Assembly (NCBI GenBank): GCA_947561715.1
Contig: OX387198.1
Coordinates: 13,268,001 to 13,332,000 of the forward strand
DNA length: 64,000 bases
From: Ascidia mentula
Taxonomy: Eukaryota > Chordata > Ascidiacea > Phlebobranchia > Ascidiidae
Direction: 5' to 3'
The notes under the pieces: generated by a model
Databases searched by the model: none
What the model was told of the DNA's origin: nothing
What the model saw: the letters and a program-made list of their open reading frames with translations, nothing else
In this document: positions 46,207 to 56,541 of the stretch, in pieces
Position numbering within the stretch: position 1 is the first letter of the stretch
How the letters are laid out: the number at the start of each line of letters is the position of its first letter
Program-made: the position numbers and the translations under genes

Positions 46207-46729
46207 AAGCAAAAATATTGAGAGCTACAGACAGGGTGTACATACATCTGTGCAGGTGTTGACTGTGGCACTAGCTTATGCAATAGCAGGCATACAAATT
46301 TCCTCCTTGTGGCACCTTTCGAATAACGTCGTTCCGCTGGATACCCAACTGGGTACAACAAATCTTCTGCTAAGTAGCTTCTTTTAAATGTCTTGATGTA
46401 GACCGAAACTTTAGATTTTGGTTTTTTTGCGACGCCAGTTTCATTAAGTAATCGCCTGAGGCTTATCGCGTTTTTGCAATCCTGTCTGCAAGCCGACAGA
46501 CTGTGACGTAACGACGTTGCTGGGAAGAAGGAAAACCCATGTCGTTTTAGTGCATCGCATGTTTTTGAGTGTTCAAACACATATTTAAATTGTGCCGTTC
46601 CGCTGAATGCTCAACTGGTACCAAACAAAGGAGACGAACCACCGTGGAGCGCACCATGGCCAAATTATTGTACTGATGGGACCTTACAGGTCGAAACAGT
46701 GAGTACACCCTGTCTACAGCTCTCAATGA
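46207..46729. repeat. Hammerhead repeat copy interrupted by a cluster-gene 5' fragment
   Basis: Inverted ends GAGCTACAGACAGGGTGTAC (left) and GTACACCCTGTCTACAGCTC (right). Inside, about 46360-46595 matches the 5' flank of C2 (47718-47945), flanked by a ~28-bp direct duplication of the repeat itself (46331-46360 and 46594-46624). The homologous copy at 58707-58922 lacks the insert. Confidence 0.75.
46668..46719 (+). ncRNA. Hammerhead ribozyme-like fold with covarying stem I
   Basis: Stem I TTGTA/TACAG pairs as U-A where the copy at 20759 has C-G, a compensatory change. Stem II GACC/GGTC and stem III ACAG/CTGT are intact, cut site GTC. The core reads CTGATGG, with A9 changed to G, so activity is doubtful. 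Confidence 0.6.
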
Positions 46730-46899
46730 ATAATGTGTTGTTTTTTTTTGCACTTATAAAAAGTATAAACAACCAGTACAATATCCCGCAAAATACATAA
46801 GTAATTCCATAGTTTGGCGTAACCAATGCTTAAACAGATAGTTTTGCTTAAAACTTATACCACATTTATAAAGACAACCCATTACATTTTCTTCAATTC

Positions 46900-47688
46900 T
46901 CACTTTGCTGGAGTAACATCACGACAAACTGTGGGGAACGTTTCAGTGAAGTCCACTGCGTCATTTTCGTCCGTCACCAATATCATTCTGAATTTGTCCT
47001 GTGTGTCCCTTAGTGGCTGCTTTCCAAAAAACGAATTGCTTTTGTGATTGATTACATGAAAAAAGCCATCATGTACAACGTGCTTGATTTCGACCAAAAA
47101 GTCCTCGGGATTTTTCATTTTTGCCAATCGCAACTTGTTCTTACTTGTCCCCTTGATATAAAGATCACGAACGGGATGTTTCAAGAAACCCAAATGAGGG
47201 TTTTGCTCGTAAAAGAAAAAGTCGTACATCTTCGGTTCTGTGTATGGTTCAAGATACAGAACTTTTCGATTACCAGGCGGCCAGCAATAATTGCTTGTGT
47301 TTGCTTCTCGTAGCGCTCGTGGTTCGGAAGTGACCAATGGTATCATGGGAATTTTGAGAGTGTAGCAGGGGCAACAACGCTTATACCACACAACTCTCTT
47401 CCACCAGTTAACGACATAGTCTTCGTCGCAAACGTTTTGGTTTGTTGTAATTTCTACTGTCTGATGTTCTTCTTGAACATTCTGCTGTACATCTTCCACA
47501 GTCTGTTGTCTCTCGTTAACAATCTGCTGTTGTTCTACGGCTTGTTCTTGCTTCAAATCAATCAGTTCTTGCTCTTGTACAGTAAGGTTTTGCAAATCCT
47601 CTGGTACATTTTCAGTTGCTAGAATATTTTCATTGTTGCCAAGCTCTTGGGATACTTCGCCACTTTGCGCTTGTTGATCACAGTTCAT
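46900..47688 (-). CDS. Cluster protein C2: Glu/Gln-rich leader, trefoil-like domain (262 aa)
   Basis: Start at MNCDQQ (47688), conserved with C3; sequence upstream of it differs from C3 by a one-base deletion, so that part is unlikely to be coding. Leader of ~100 residues rich in E, Q and V (QEQELIDLKQEQAVEQQQ), probably coiled coil, then CDEDYVVNWWKRVVWYKRCCPCYTL, SNYCWPPGNRKVLYLE and the strand blocks YDFFFY, LGFLKHPVRDLYIKG, KLRLAKMK, DFLVEIKHVV, FFHVINHKSNSFFGKQ, FRMILVTDENDAVDF. Clearly paralogous to C1 and C3. No signal peptide. The double Cys before the trefoil-like part is invariant in the three proteins. Function unknown. Confidence 0.82.
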   Translation of the reverse strand: MNCDQQAQSGEVSQELGNNENILATENVPEDLQNLTVQEQELIDLKQEQAVEQQQIVNERQQTVEDVQQNVQEEHQTVEITTNQNVCDEDYVVNWWKRVVWYKRCCPCYTLKIPMIPLVTSEPRALREANTSNYCWPPGNRKVLYLEPYTEPKMYDFFFYEQNPHLGFLKHPVRDLYIKGTSKNKLRLAKMKNPEDFLVEIKHVVHDGFFHVINHKSNSFFGKQPLRDTQDKFRMILVTDENDAVDFTETFPTVCRDVTPAK

Positions 47689-48913
47689 ATTGATGATGCG
47701 ACCTGACAACACATTTTCTGCTAAGCAGCTTCTTTTAATGTCTTGATGCAGGCCGAAACTTTAGATTTTGGAGTTTTTGCTTGCGAGTTTCATTACGTAG
47801 TCGCCTGAGGCTTATCACGTTTTTGCAATCCTGTCTGCAAGCCAACAGAAAGATTAATTTTACGTAGTTTCTTTGGGAAGAACGAAAACCCAGATCGTTT
47901 TTTGTGCTTCATATGTTTTTGAGTGTTGAAAAACATATTCAATTTAATTACTTTTTGAGTAAGGCAAATCAAAATAATCACATTAGAAATGTCAGATACA
48001 AACTTTGTCAATGTTTCTGTTCAAAGTACATCGTCGTGACCTATACATGTGACTAAACATCAGTAATCAAATTAGCAGATTTGGCATGTCATTTGTTTGT
48101 TAAATGACCTGCAAACCCCGAAGCACTTTCGAAGCTAAAAGTTTTAGAAAAGTTATATTTTGCTTGCATACGTAACGTCTGGTACGCTTGTTTGGATCAT
48201 CGAGACCGAAAATAAGTATTCTCAATACTCACACCGAAACTCTTGATATTAATATCTTTGATTATTTCGATACAGAAGTTCAAACGAAACGATTGGTGTC
48301 CAAAGTGAGATACGAAAGCAAACGTCAGGTCACGTTTTCCTCGTAGCACAATAATGTAATTTGGCAAAACACTTTCAGTTTTCCACCAAGTGTCGACCAC
48401 GTACTGCTTTGGAAATTTCCCTTTAAATCATGAAAAACTACATTTAAAGTACACATTAACGACATTGCCGTCTGTCAACCTATTTTATGCCATAGGTTAT
48501 TCTAAAATTATTACGCCTGCCTCCAGAATTACAGTTACAATACAAAATGGATGACAGTAAAAGTCAATGTATTCAGACAGGTGTTTTTCTACGTGACCGA
48601 TTGCTACATAAAACCTACTTTACCGAAAAATTAACCAGCATGAACGAGATATTGCTTACCTGCGCACTCCTGCGGAATTTAATTTTGTGTTTCAAAGATC
48701 ACTAGATAAACGGAAATAATTGGAACTAACAGCATAAACCAAAGTATTGTGTAGATTTCCAAACACTTTTCACATTCTTTTCAGTCTATAGAAAGCTGTC
48801 TATTAGCGCAGTGCTGTTTGCTTTGTTAAAAAGATTGCAACCACATATGTAATCGACTGCGCAGTGGGCTTGATGTGATTATCCAGTAAATGAGACTTAT
48901 GTTTCCCTAGTTA
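47689..48913. other. 5' flank of C2
   Basis: Contains the 5' element shared by all C genes (about 47718-47945) and, at 48540-48710, the block shared with 42440-42715 and 60720-60890. The right end abuts the LTR of retroelement copy 1. Confidence 0.55.
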
Positions 48914-51200
48914 TAATTGTTGTGGAAATATATCATCATGTGTCCTAAAGTTGACCTAAAAAAACGAGGCTTTAGACACGCCGTGCAATCAGCGTGTCTG
49001 GCAATGCGACAAGGTAGGCCTGCTCCGCACGATGTACCGACGCTGCGGCCTTTCCTTGGATCTGTACTATTTTATGCAAAATTTTTGCCTGCAGAATTTT
49101 CAACTGTAGCAGAACCCCTCTATCGTCTCACAAAGAAAGGCACTACCTGGAAATGGAGTCAAAGAGAAGAACGTTCTTTCAATCAGCTGAAGTACTTGCT
49201 ATCCAGAGACCAAGTCTTGGTTCATTTCAATCCATCCATTCCTGTTGGAATTGCCTGTGACGCATCAAGTGTTGGAATTGGTGCTACGTTGTTTCACCGT
49301 TTTCCCGATGGCAGTGAGCGACCAATTGCCAATGTTTATAAAACTTTGACAAAAAGCCAGGGGAATTACAGTCAAATTCATAAGGAGGCTTTGTCAATCG
49401 TTTACGCTCTAAAGAAGTTCTTTAAATATTTGTTTGGAAGAAGATTCATCCTAATAACGGATCATAAACCACTGATGTCTTTATTTGGTCCACAAAAGCC
49501 TACATCAGCTTTAGCAGCCAACAGGTTGGCTCGATGGGCACTTTTCTTCAACCAATTTCAGTACACCATCGAGTACAGAAAAACCAGCGAACAAAACAAT
49601 GCTGATGTTTTAATCCGACTTCCACAAGGCGATGATACAACTTTCGACGGAGTTTAAAGTGCCGACGACGTAGACATCGTTTGTGCCATCGAAACAGTAG
49701 GAATGCAAGGGCATCCTCAGCACTACGAAAAGAATCTTCAAGTGACCCAATACTGAGCAAGGTGATTCAGTACACGCACAAAGGTTGGCCAAGACAATCT
49801 TCCGGTGAACCGACTTGAGAATTTCGGAAAGTGATTGATTTTCTCACTACGTCGTATGGAGTTCTTATGTATGGCTCCAGAATCGTCATTCCAGAAAAAA
49901 ACTACGTGGCAAAGTTTTGTAGCTACTGCATTTGGGCCATTTCGGCATGCAGCGCAAGAAGCAACTGGCCAGGACAGTCGTGTACTGGCCAAAATAGATC
50001 GAGACATTGTGGACATGTGTCGAAAGTGTTTCACATGTGGTGAGCACAGAAACGTAATGCCGAAGGCTCCCGTACATCCATGGATACTACCCGAGAAGCC
50101 ATGGAGTCGAATTCATGTCGACCATTCTATAAGTTTTATGGGTTACCACTGGTTGGTTGTAATTGATGCTTATACGAAGTATCCATGCATTCAACGTACT
50201 CAAGTAATTACCGCTAAAGCAACAGTGGATCTTCTCGATCAAGATTTCGCGCATTTCGGATATCCACACTCAATAATGTCCGACAATGCACCATCCTTTA
50301 CATCGGAGGAGTTCCGAAACTACTGCAAATAAAGAGGGATTGTTCATCTTGCAGGCGCACCTTATCATCCTGCGACCAATGGGGCAGCGGAGCGTTTGGT
50401 GCAAACTTTCTAGAAGGCTTTACGAAAGACTTCTGAGCCGTCCATGAACGCATTGAGAACTTTTCTCATGCAATACCGCCGTATATCAAACAGTAGCGGA
50501 TACTCCCCAAGCGAATAACGGAAGGCAAATACGAACAAAGATTGACACCATGATGCCTTCTCCAGTACATGATGTCCAGAAAAACCAGTTGCAAGGAGTT
50601 AAACACGGTGTTTCCCTACACGCGTTAACCGGACATACAACGTCGGTGATACTTGCTATGCACTGTATTACGGGCCACAACGTGACAAACATCCACGATG
50701 GGTTCCCGCACTGGACGTCAAACGTTGCGGAAGTTGAAGTGTTCGGGTTAAAGTTATTCCCCGAGGTCCGATATGGAGACGACATATTGACCAACTTAGA
50801 CCCCGATACGCATCCTCACAAGATGACGAGCCAGGAGATGAACCAGCGGATCACCAAACATCACGCGATGTATCCGATGATGAAGAGTCGGGTCGTGCCC
50901 ATGCGCGCGACACGGTCACCCCTGAGACTATCGTTAGTCCTGACAATATTCATACACCTGCAGCGCAGGAGTTGTCACACGGGGAGAGTTTACCCCGGCG
51001 CTCGAAACGGCGTGCGAAGCCTCCCAAATTTTATGGTTATTAGTGTTATTTTGCGTTGTTTCATAACCCAATATTGGCGAGGAGGTGTTGTGTAACTATA
51101 TCATCATGTGTCCTAAAGTTGACTTAACAAAACGACGCTTTAGACTCGCCGTGCAATCAGCGTGTCTGGCAATGCGACTTACGCCTGTGGTTTTACTGCG
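48914..51200 (+). mobile_element. Decayed Ty3-type LTR retroelement, copy 1
   Basis: Starts with ~95 bp of LTR sequence (TATCATCATGTGTCCTAAAG), which repeats at 51095. Directly after it comes pol, beginning in the reverse-transcriptase thumb (LRPFLGSVLFYAKFLPAEF), then RNase H (ACDASSVGIGATLFHRF, ITDHKPLMSLFG) and integrase (GYHWLVVIDAYTKYP, MSDNAPSFTSEEFRNYC). Gag, protease and most of the reverse transcriptase are deleted. Stops at 49657, 50330 and later frame breaks make it inactive. Confidence 0.88.
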
Positions 51201-51224
51201 CCACTCAGTGGATAAAAAAATGTC

Positions 51225-51845
51225 AATAGAATTGTTTTGTGGCGGTGCTGATCCGACCTAAACTGATGAAAACACGTTGCATACAGCCTATAGAATTTCC
51301 ATCCCAGTATAAAGCAATGCTTTGACACTTGCAGCTTACATTCAGGGATCAGATATTGTGGCTGCGGGGATATTTTCAGCAGCCCATCGTGGCTTGACGT
51401 ATTTGTAGTTGTTCGGATTCAGTCTGAGGGGATTTTCAACCTATACGCAGATTTGACGTGGCAGTTGCGGTGTTGTTACGTTTAATATGCAGGGTCTGGC
51501 AATGACCAAACTGCCACACACTTCCACCCGTGGTTGCATCGCAACCCTTGCCATATTCCTCGCAATTTGTAGCCAATGGAACGACGTCGGTTTAACGTTA
51601 TAAAATGCACTTGTATTGTGATGATCAAGTGTTCTTTTACACCTGACGAAGCGAGGGAAAATCGCGAAAGCTTGTGTACTGTTTACATTACAAAAGTCAG
51701 TCTTTTGCAAAAGAGTGCCAATCAGAGAAAGAATTGTATTGTGGTGGTAAACGCTTCAGAGCGACTGGCGGAAAAGCAAATCTCTTTAAAATCTCGCAGT
51801 AATATAAACATTAGTTCATTATTTATTACATACTTTTGCGCACTT
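51225..51845. repeat. Duplicated non-coding block, copy 2, with a 123-bp insertion
   Basis: Matches 43968-44490 and 63370-63925. An extra segment at 51626-51748 is bounded by TTGTATTGTGATGAT and TTGTATTGTGGTGGT, absent at the corresponding site near 63730. Confidence 0.8.
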
Positions 51846-52351
51846 GTGAGTATAACATGTCCTTGATTTGGAACCGCTCCAAAATACAATCCGCTTTTTG
51901 CATGTTGCACCCTGTAGTATGGCGACCTATGTTCGCACTTTATTTCGAAGATGAAGGAATCAGTTACTGGAAGCCTTATTTTGCTCATCGTCAAAGAGCC
52001 TTGCTTTGGATCAGCTTTTACGAAGTTTTAGCTGACAGGGTCATGTGGAGAACCTCGAATTCCTTCTGTGTCGCTAAAGTAAAAGGTAAATTCCCTCTGT
52101 GAGTTGTAGTGGTCCAAGTACAAACGCCTCTTGTGCGACCTACAGTTCTTTGTAGTATAAGCTTCACACACAACTCTTCTTTCTGGTTAGGCGCTTGAAA
52201 ATTCAGCCTCGTGTTCACTGCATACGACCATTCGTTTGTACCAAACTACTTGTTTGGCCGAGTATTGGTCAATTCTTCTATTATCGCTATCTTTCTCGTC
52301 CTTATAACTGTGTTCCCATTCACCTTCTCTATTCTGAAGCATTTCGCTCAT
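51846..52351 (-). pseudogene. Cluster protein D1, broken copy
   Basis: Starts like D2 (MSEMLQ...GEWEHSYKDE, QVVWYKRMVVCSEHEA). It then has in-frame TAA codons where D2 reads Lys (one near 52190, another near 52035) and loses its 3' end: about 110 bp including the stop and poly(A) signal present in D2 are missing at 51846. Otherwise it is highly similar to D2, so the loss is recent. Confidence 0.82.
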
Positions 52352-53361
52352 TTTCCAACCTTCCCTGTACATCTTCCTATACGTTGACAAACAGGAATTG
52401 TTGGTTGTGAGAGCGATGTGCAAAGCTCGATGTCTAATCACACTAATTCCTGGGGTGACTCATAGTCATGACGTAAATCACACTAAAACTACGCACCGAT
52501 TTTGGCGATCAGCATCGGTGGGAATATAAGACGGAATTTTGTCAGGGAATATTTTTGCATAAACATAAACTCGCTATTTGTGGAGAGGTTTCATAAAGTT
52601 TTAGAAATTCGTGCCAACTTAGAAAGCAAGTTTAGTTGCGGTGCCTTGTTTCAGAATATATATCAAGAGACGAAAGACTTTTGTCGTGTTAGAAATACCC
52701 GGGTAGATTCCGCGGACCAAAGTCGCCGTTTTTCGATCGTAATTCAACATAACTTCATCATGTCATCATAAAAGTGCACCTACGTGCACCCTGACAAAAT
52801 ACGCAAGAGTGCGCACTTGCACCATCATACAAATGCTGACTCCTGTGTCATTTAACTTAACTGTCAAACGCGGTGTGATTGTAAGTACATATATTAATAT
52901 ATATTTGAATAAAGGAATTGCATGTTTTTTGTTTGACGTTGTGTCGGAAAGTTGGTTCGTCACTCAATGCAACCACACTATCACCAAATCGCATATTTAC
53001 TAACATTCAATTACGGCAATCCCCAACGCCTTCATTGGGTCACTAACTGGTATCACTTAAGTTTTGCCCAAGTACTTTCCACTTTTTGCGTGTTTCACCA
53101 GAACTTTGCCCCTTCGATGATCCACATTTACTGAAAACATAAACGGTTCTTGATTTGTTGATAAAGGCCTTTATCAACAGATTCCTATTCTGATTCCTAG
53201 GGTGGCTCTTGTTCGGAAACGCTTTTTGTTGCATTGTCATGTGGACAATATTGAGTTATGAAATTTTGAAAATTTTCTGGTTCGGTTTTCCGGTTTATTT
53301 TTTCAAAAAAAAACACAACCTGTCTGCAGCTTTGCAATAATATGGCTTTTTTTGCACATAT
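52352..53361. other. 5' flank of D1, duplicated at 56.54-57.40 kb
   Basis: Nearly identical to 56600-57400 apart from small insertions such as 52832-52918, absent from the other copy. The frame at 52502-52771 is open in both copies (also 56693-56971) but has no recognisable features. Confidence 0.6.
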
Positions 53362-55260
53362 GGTGCTACGTTGTTTCACCGTTTTCCCGATGGCTGTGAG
53401 CGACCAATTGCCAATACTTCTAAAACTTTGACAAAAAGCCAGGGGAATTACAGTCACATTCAAAAGGAGGCTTTGTCAATCGTTTACGCTCTAAAGAAGT
53501 TCTTTCAATATTTGTTTGGAAGAAGATCTATCCTAATAACGGATCATAAACCACTGATGTCTTTATTTGGTCCACAAAAGCCTACACCAGCTTTAGCAGC
53601 CAACAGGTTGACTCGATGGGCACTTTTCTTGAACCGATTTCAGTACACCACCCAGTACAGAAAAACCAGCAAACACAACAATGCTGATGATTTAATCCGA
53701 CTTCCACAAGGCGATGATACAACTTTCGACGGAGAGGAAAGTGCCGACGACGTAGACATCGTTTGTGCCATCGAAACAGTAGGAATGCAAGTGCAAATGA
53801 ACTCCTCGGCACTACGAAAAGAATCTTCAAGAGACCCAATACTGAGCAAGGTGATTCAGTACACGCACAAAGGTTGGCTAAGACAATCTTCCGATGAACC
53901 GACTGAAGAATTTCGGAAAGTGAGTGATTTTCTCACTACGTCATATGGAGTTCTTATGTATGGCTCTAGAATCGTCATTCCAGCAAAACTACGTGACAAA
54001 GTTTTGCAGCTACTGCACTTGGGCCAAACAGACAGTGGTGTACTGGCCAAAATAGATCGAGACATTGTGGACATGTGTCGAAAGTGTGTCACATGTGATG
54101 AGCACAGAAACGTAATGCTGAAGGCTCCCGTACATCCATAGATACTACCCGAGTAGCCATGGAGTCGAATTCATGTCGACCATGCCATAAGTTTCATGGG
54201 TTACAACTGATTGGTTGTAATTGATGCTTATACGAAGTATCCATGCATTCACCGTACTCAAGCAATCACCGCTAAAGCAACAATGGATCTTCTCGATCAA
54301 GATTTCGCGCATTTCGGATATCCACACTCAATAATGTCCGACAATGCACCATCGTTTCCATCGGAGGAGTTCCGAAACTACTGCAAATAAAGAGGGATTG
54401 TTCATCTTACAGGCGCACCTTATCATCCTGCGACCAATGGGGCAGCGGAGCGTTTTGTGCGAACTTTCAAGAAGGCATTACGTAAGACTTCTGAGCCGCC
54501 TATGAACGCACTGAGAACTTTTCTCATGCAATACCGCCGTATACCAAACAGTAGCGGATACTCTCCAAGCGAACTTTTAAACGGAAGGCAAATACGAACA
54601 AAGGTTGACACCATGATGTCTTCTCCAGTACATGAGGTCCAGAAAAAGCAGTTGCAAGGAGTTAAACACGATGTTTCTGCTACACGCGTTAACCGGACAT
54701 ACAACGTCGGTGATCCTTGCTATGCACTGTATTATGGACCACGGCGTGACAAAGACCCACGATGGGTTCCCGCACTGGTCGTCAAACGTTGCGGAAGTCG
54801 AAGTGTTCGGGTTAAAGTTATTCCCCGAGGTCCGATATGGAGACGACATATTGACCAACTTAGACCCCGATACGCATCCTCACAAGATGACGAGCCAGGA
54901 GATGAACCAGCGGATCACCAAACATCACGCGATGTATCCGATGATGAAGAGTCGGGTCGTGCCCATACGCGTGCTGACACGGTTACACATGAGACTATCG
55001 TTAGTCCTGACAATATTCATACACCTGCAGCGCAGGAGTTGTCACACGGGGAGAGTTTACCCCGGCGCTCGAAACGGCGTGCGCAGCCTCCCAAATTTTA
55101 TGGTTGTTAGTGTTATTTTGCGTTGTTTCATAACCCAATATTGGCGAGGAGGTGTTGTGTAATTATATCATCATGTGTCCCAAAGTTGACTTAACAAAAC
55201 GACGCTTTTGACTCGCCGTGCAATCAGCGTGTCTGGCAATGCGACTTACGCCTGTGCTTT
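53362..55260 (+). mobile_element. Decayed Ty3-type LTR retroelement, copy 2
   Basis: Begins inside RNase H (GATGTTTCACC-like join at 53362) and runs through RNase H, the zinc-binding region (DMCRKCVTCDEHRN), the integrase core and the C-terminal part (NVGDPCYALYYGPRRDKDPRWVPALVVK) to LTR sequence from about 55153. It carries the same stop after the integrase EFRNYCK as copies 1 and 3, and the CCCGAGTAG stop shared with copy 3 only. Confidence 0.87.
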
Positions 55261-55299
55261 ACTGCGCCACTCAGTGGATAAAAAAATGTCAATAGAATT

Positions 55300-55990
55300 G
55301 TTTTGTGGCGGTGCTAATCCGACCTAAACTGATGAAAACACGTTGCATACAGCCTATAGAATTTCCATCCCAGTATAAAGCAATGCTTTGACACTTGCAG
55401 CTTACATTCAGGAATCAGATATTGTAGCTGCGGGGATTTTTTCAGCAGCCCATCGTGGCTTGACGTATTTGTAGTTGTTCGGATTCAGTCTGAGGGGATT
55501 TTCAACCTATACGCAGATTTGACGTGGCAGTTGCGGTGTTGTTACGTATAATATGCAGGGTCTGGCAATGACCAAACTGCCACACACTTCCACCCGTGGT
55601 TGCATCGCAACCCTCGCCATATTCCTCGCAATTTGTAGCCAATGCAACGACGTCGGTTTAACGTTATAAAATGCACTTGTATTGTGATGATCAAGTGTTC
55701 ATTTACACCTGACGAAGCGAGGGAAAATCGCGAAAGCTTGTGTACTGTTTACATTACAAAAGTCAGTCTTTTGCAAAAGAGTGCCAATCAGAGAAAGAAT
55801 TGTATTGTGATGGTAAACGCTTCAGAGCGACTGGCGAAAAAGCAAATCTCTTTGAAATATCGCAGTAATACAAACATTAGTTCATTATTTATTACAGACA
55901 TTTGCGCACTTGTGCGGCAATATTAGCACACCTTTGCAGGGAAATATAGCAGGTTTTATTTATGTTACGAAATAACTGCATCTTGTGTAA
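55300..55990. repeat. Duplicated non-coding block, copy 3, with the 123-bp insertion
   Basis: Same as copy 2 including the inserted segment (about 55690-55814). It continues into the 3' end of D2. Confidence 0.8.
55955..55960 (-). terminator. Poly(A) signal of D2
   Basis: AATAAA on the minus strand, about 42 nt after the D2 stop. Also present at the right-edge copy. Confidence 0.6.
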
Positions 55991-56001
55991 CACATCACCT
56001 A

Positions 56002-56541
56002 CTAGTCGGCAAAAACTATAGACAAGTAGAAGTCGGTGAGTATAACATGTCCTTGATTTGGAACCGCTCCAAAATACAATCCGCTTTTTGCATGTTGCAC
56101 CCTGTAGTATGGCGACCTATGTTCGCACTTTATTTCGAAGATGAAACACTCAGTTACAGGAAGCCTTATTTTGCTCATCGTCAAAGTGCCTCGATTTGGA
56201 TTGGCTTTTACGAACTTTTTGCTGACAGGGTCATGTAGACAACCTCGAATTCCTTCTGTGTCGGTAAAGTAAAAGGTAAATTCCGTCTGTGAGTTGTAGT
56301 GGTCCAAGTACAAACGCCTCTTGTGCGACCGGCAGTTCTTTGCAGTATAAGCTTCACACAGAACTCTTCTTTCTGATTTGGCGTTAGTTATATCAGCCTC
56401 GTGTTCACTGCATACGACCATTCGTTTGTACCAAACTACTTTTCTGGCCGAGTATTGGTCAATTCTTCTATTATCGCCATCTTCCTCGTCCTTATAACTG
56501 TGTTCCCATTCACCTTCTCCACTCTGAAGCATTTCGCTCAT
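56002..56541 (-). CDS. Cluster protein D2, short trefoil-like protein (179 aa)
   Basis: First ATG at 56541 (MSEMLQSGEGEWEHS); the frame upstream lacks ATG. Short acidic leader (DEEDGDNRR), then ARKVVWYKRMVVCSEHEAD, where VVWYKR is identical to the C proteins, RRVLCEAYTAKNC, and strand blocks RRLYLDHYNSQTEFTFYF, IRGCLHDPVSKKFVKA, GTLTMSKI, ECFIFEIKCE, YYRVQHAKSGLYFGAV, HVILTDFYLSIVFAD. The same strand order as C1-C3 shows common descent, but the Cys pair of C proteins is replaced. No signal peptide. Function unknown. Confidence 0.8.
   Translation of the reverse strand: MSEMLQSGEGEWEHSYKDEEDGDNRRIDQYSARKVVWYKRMVVCSEHEADITNAKSERRVLCEAYTAKNCRSHKRRLYLDHYNSQTEFTFYFTDTEGIRGCLHDPVSKKFVKANPNRGTLTMSKIRLPVTECFIFEIKCEHRSPYYRVQHAKSGLYFGAVPNQGHVILTDFYLSIVFAD

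Noticed and set aside
46074-46580. 168-codon minus-strand frame
   Set aside because: It is built from a C-gene 5' fragment plus hammerhead repeat sequence; not a gene by itself.
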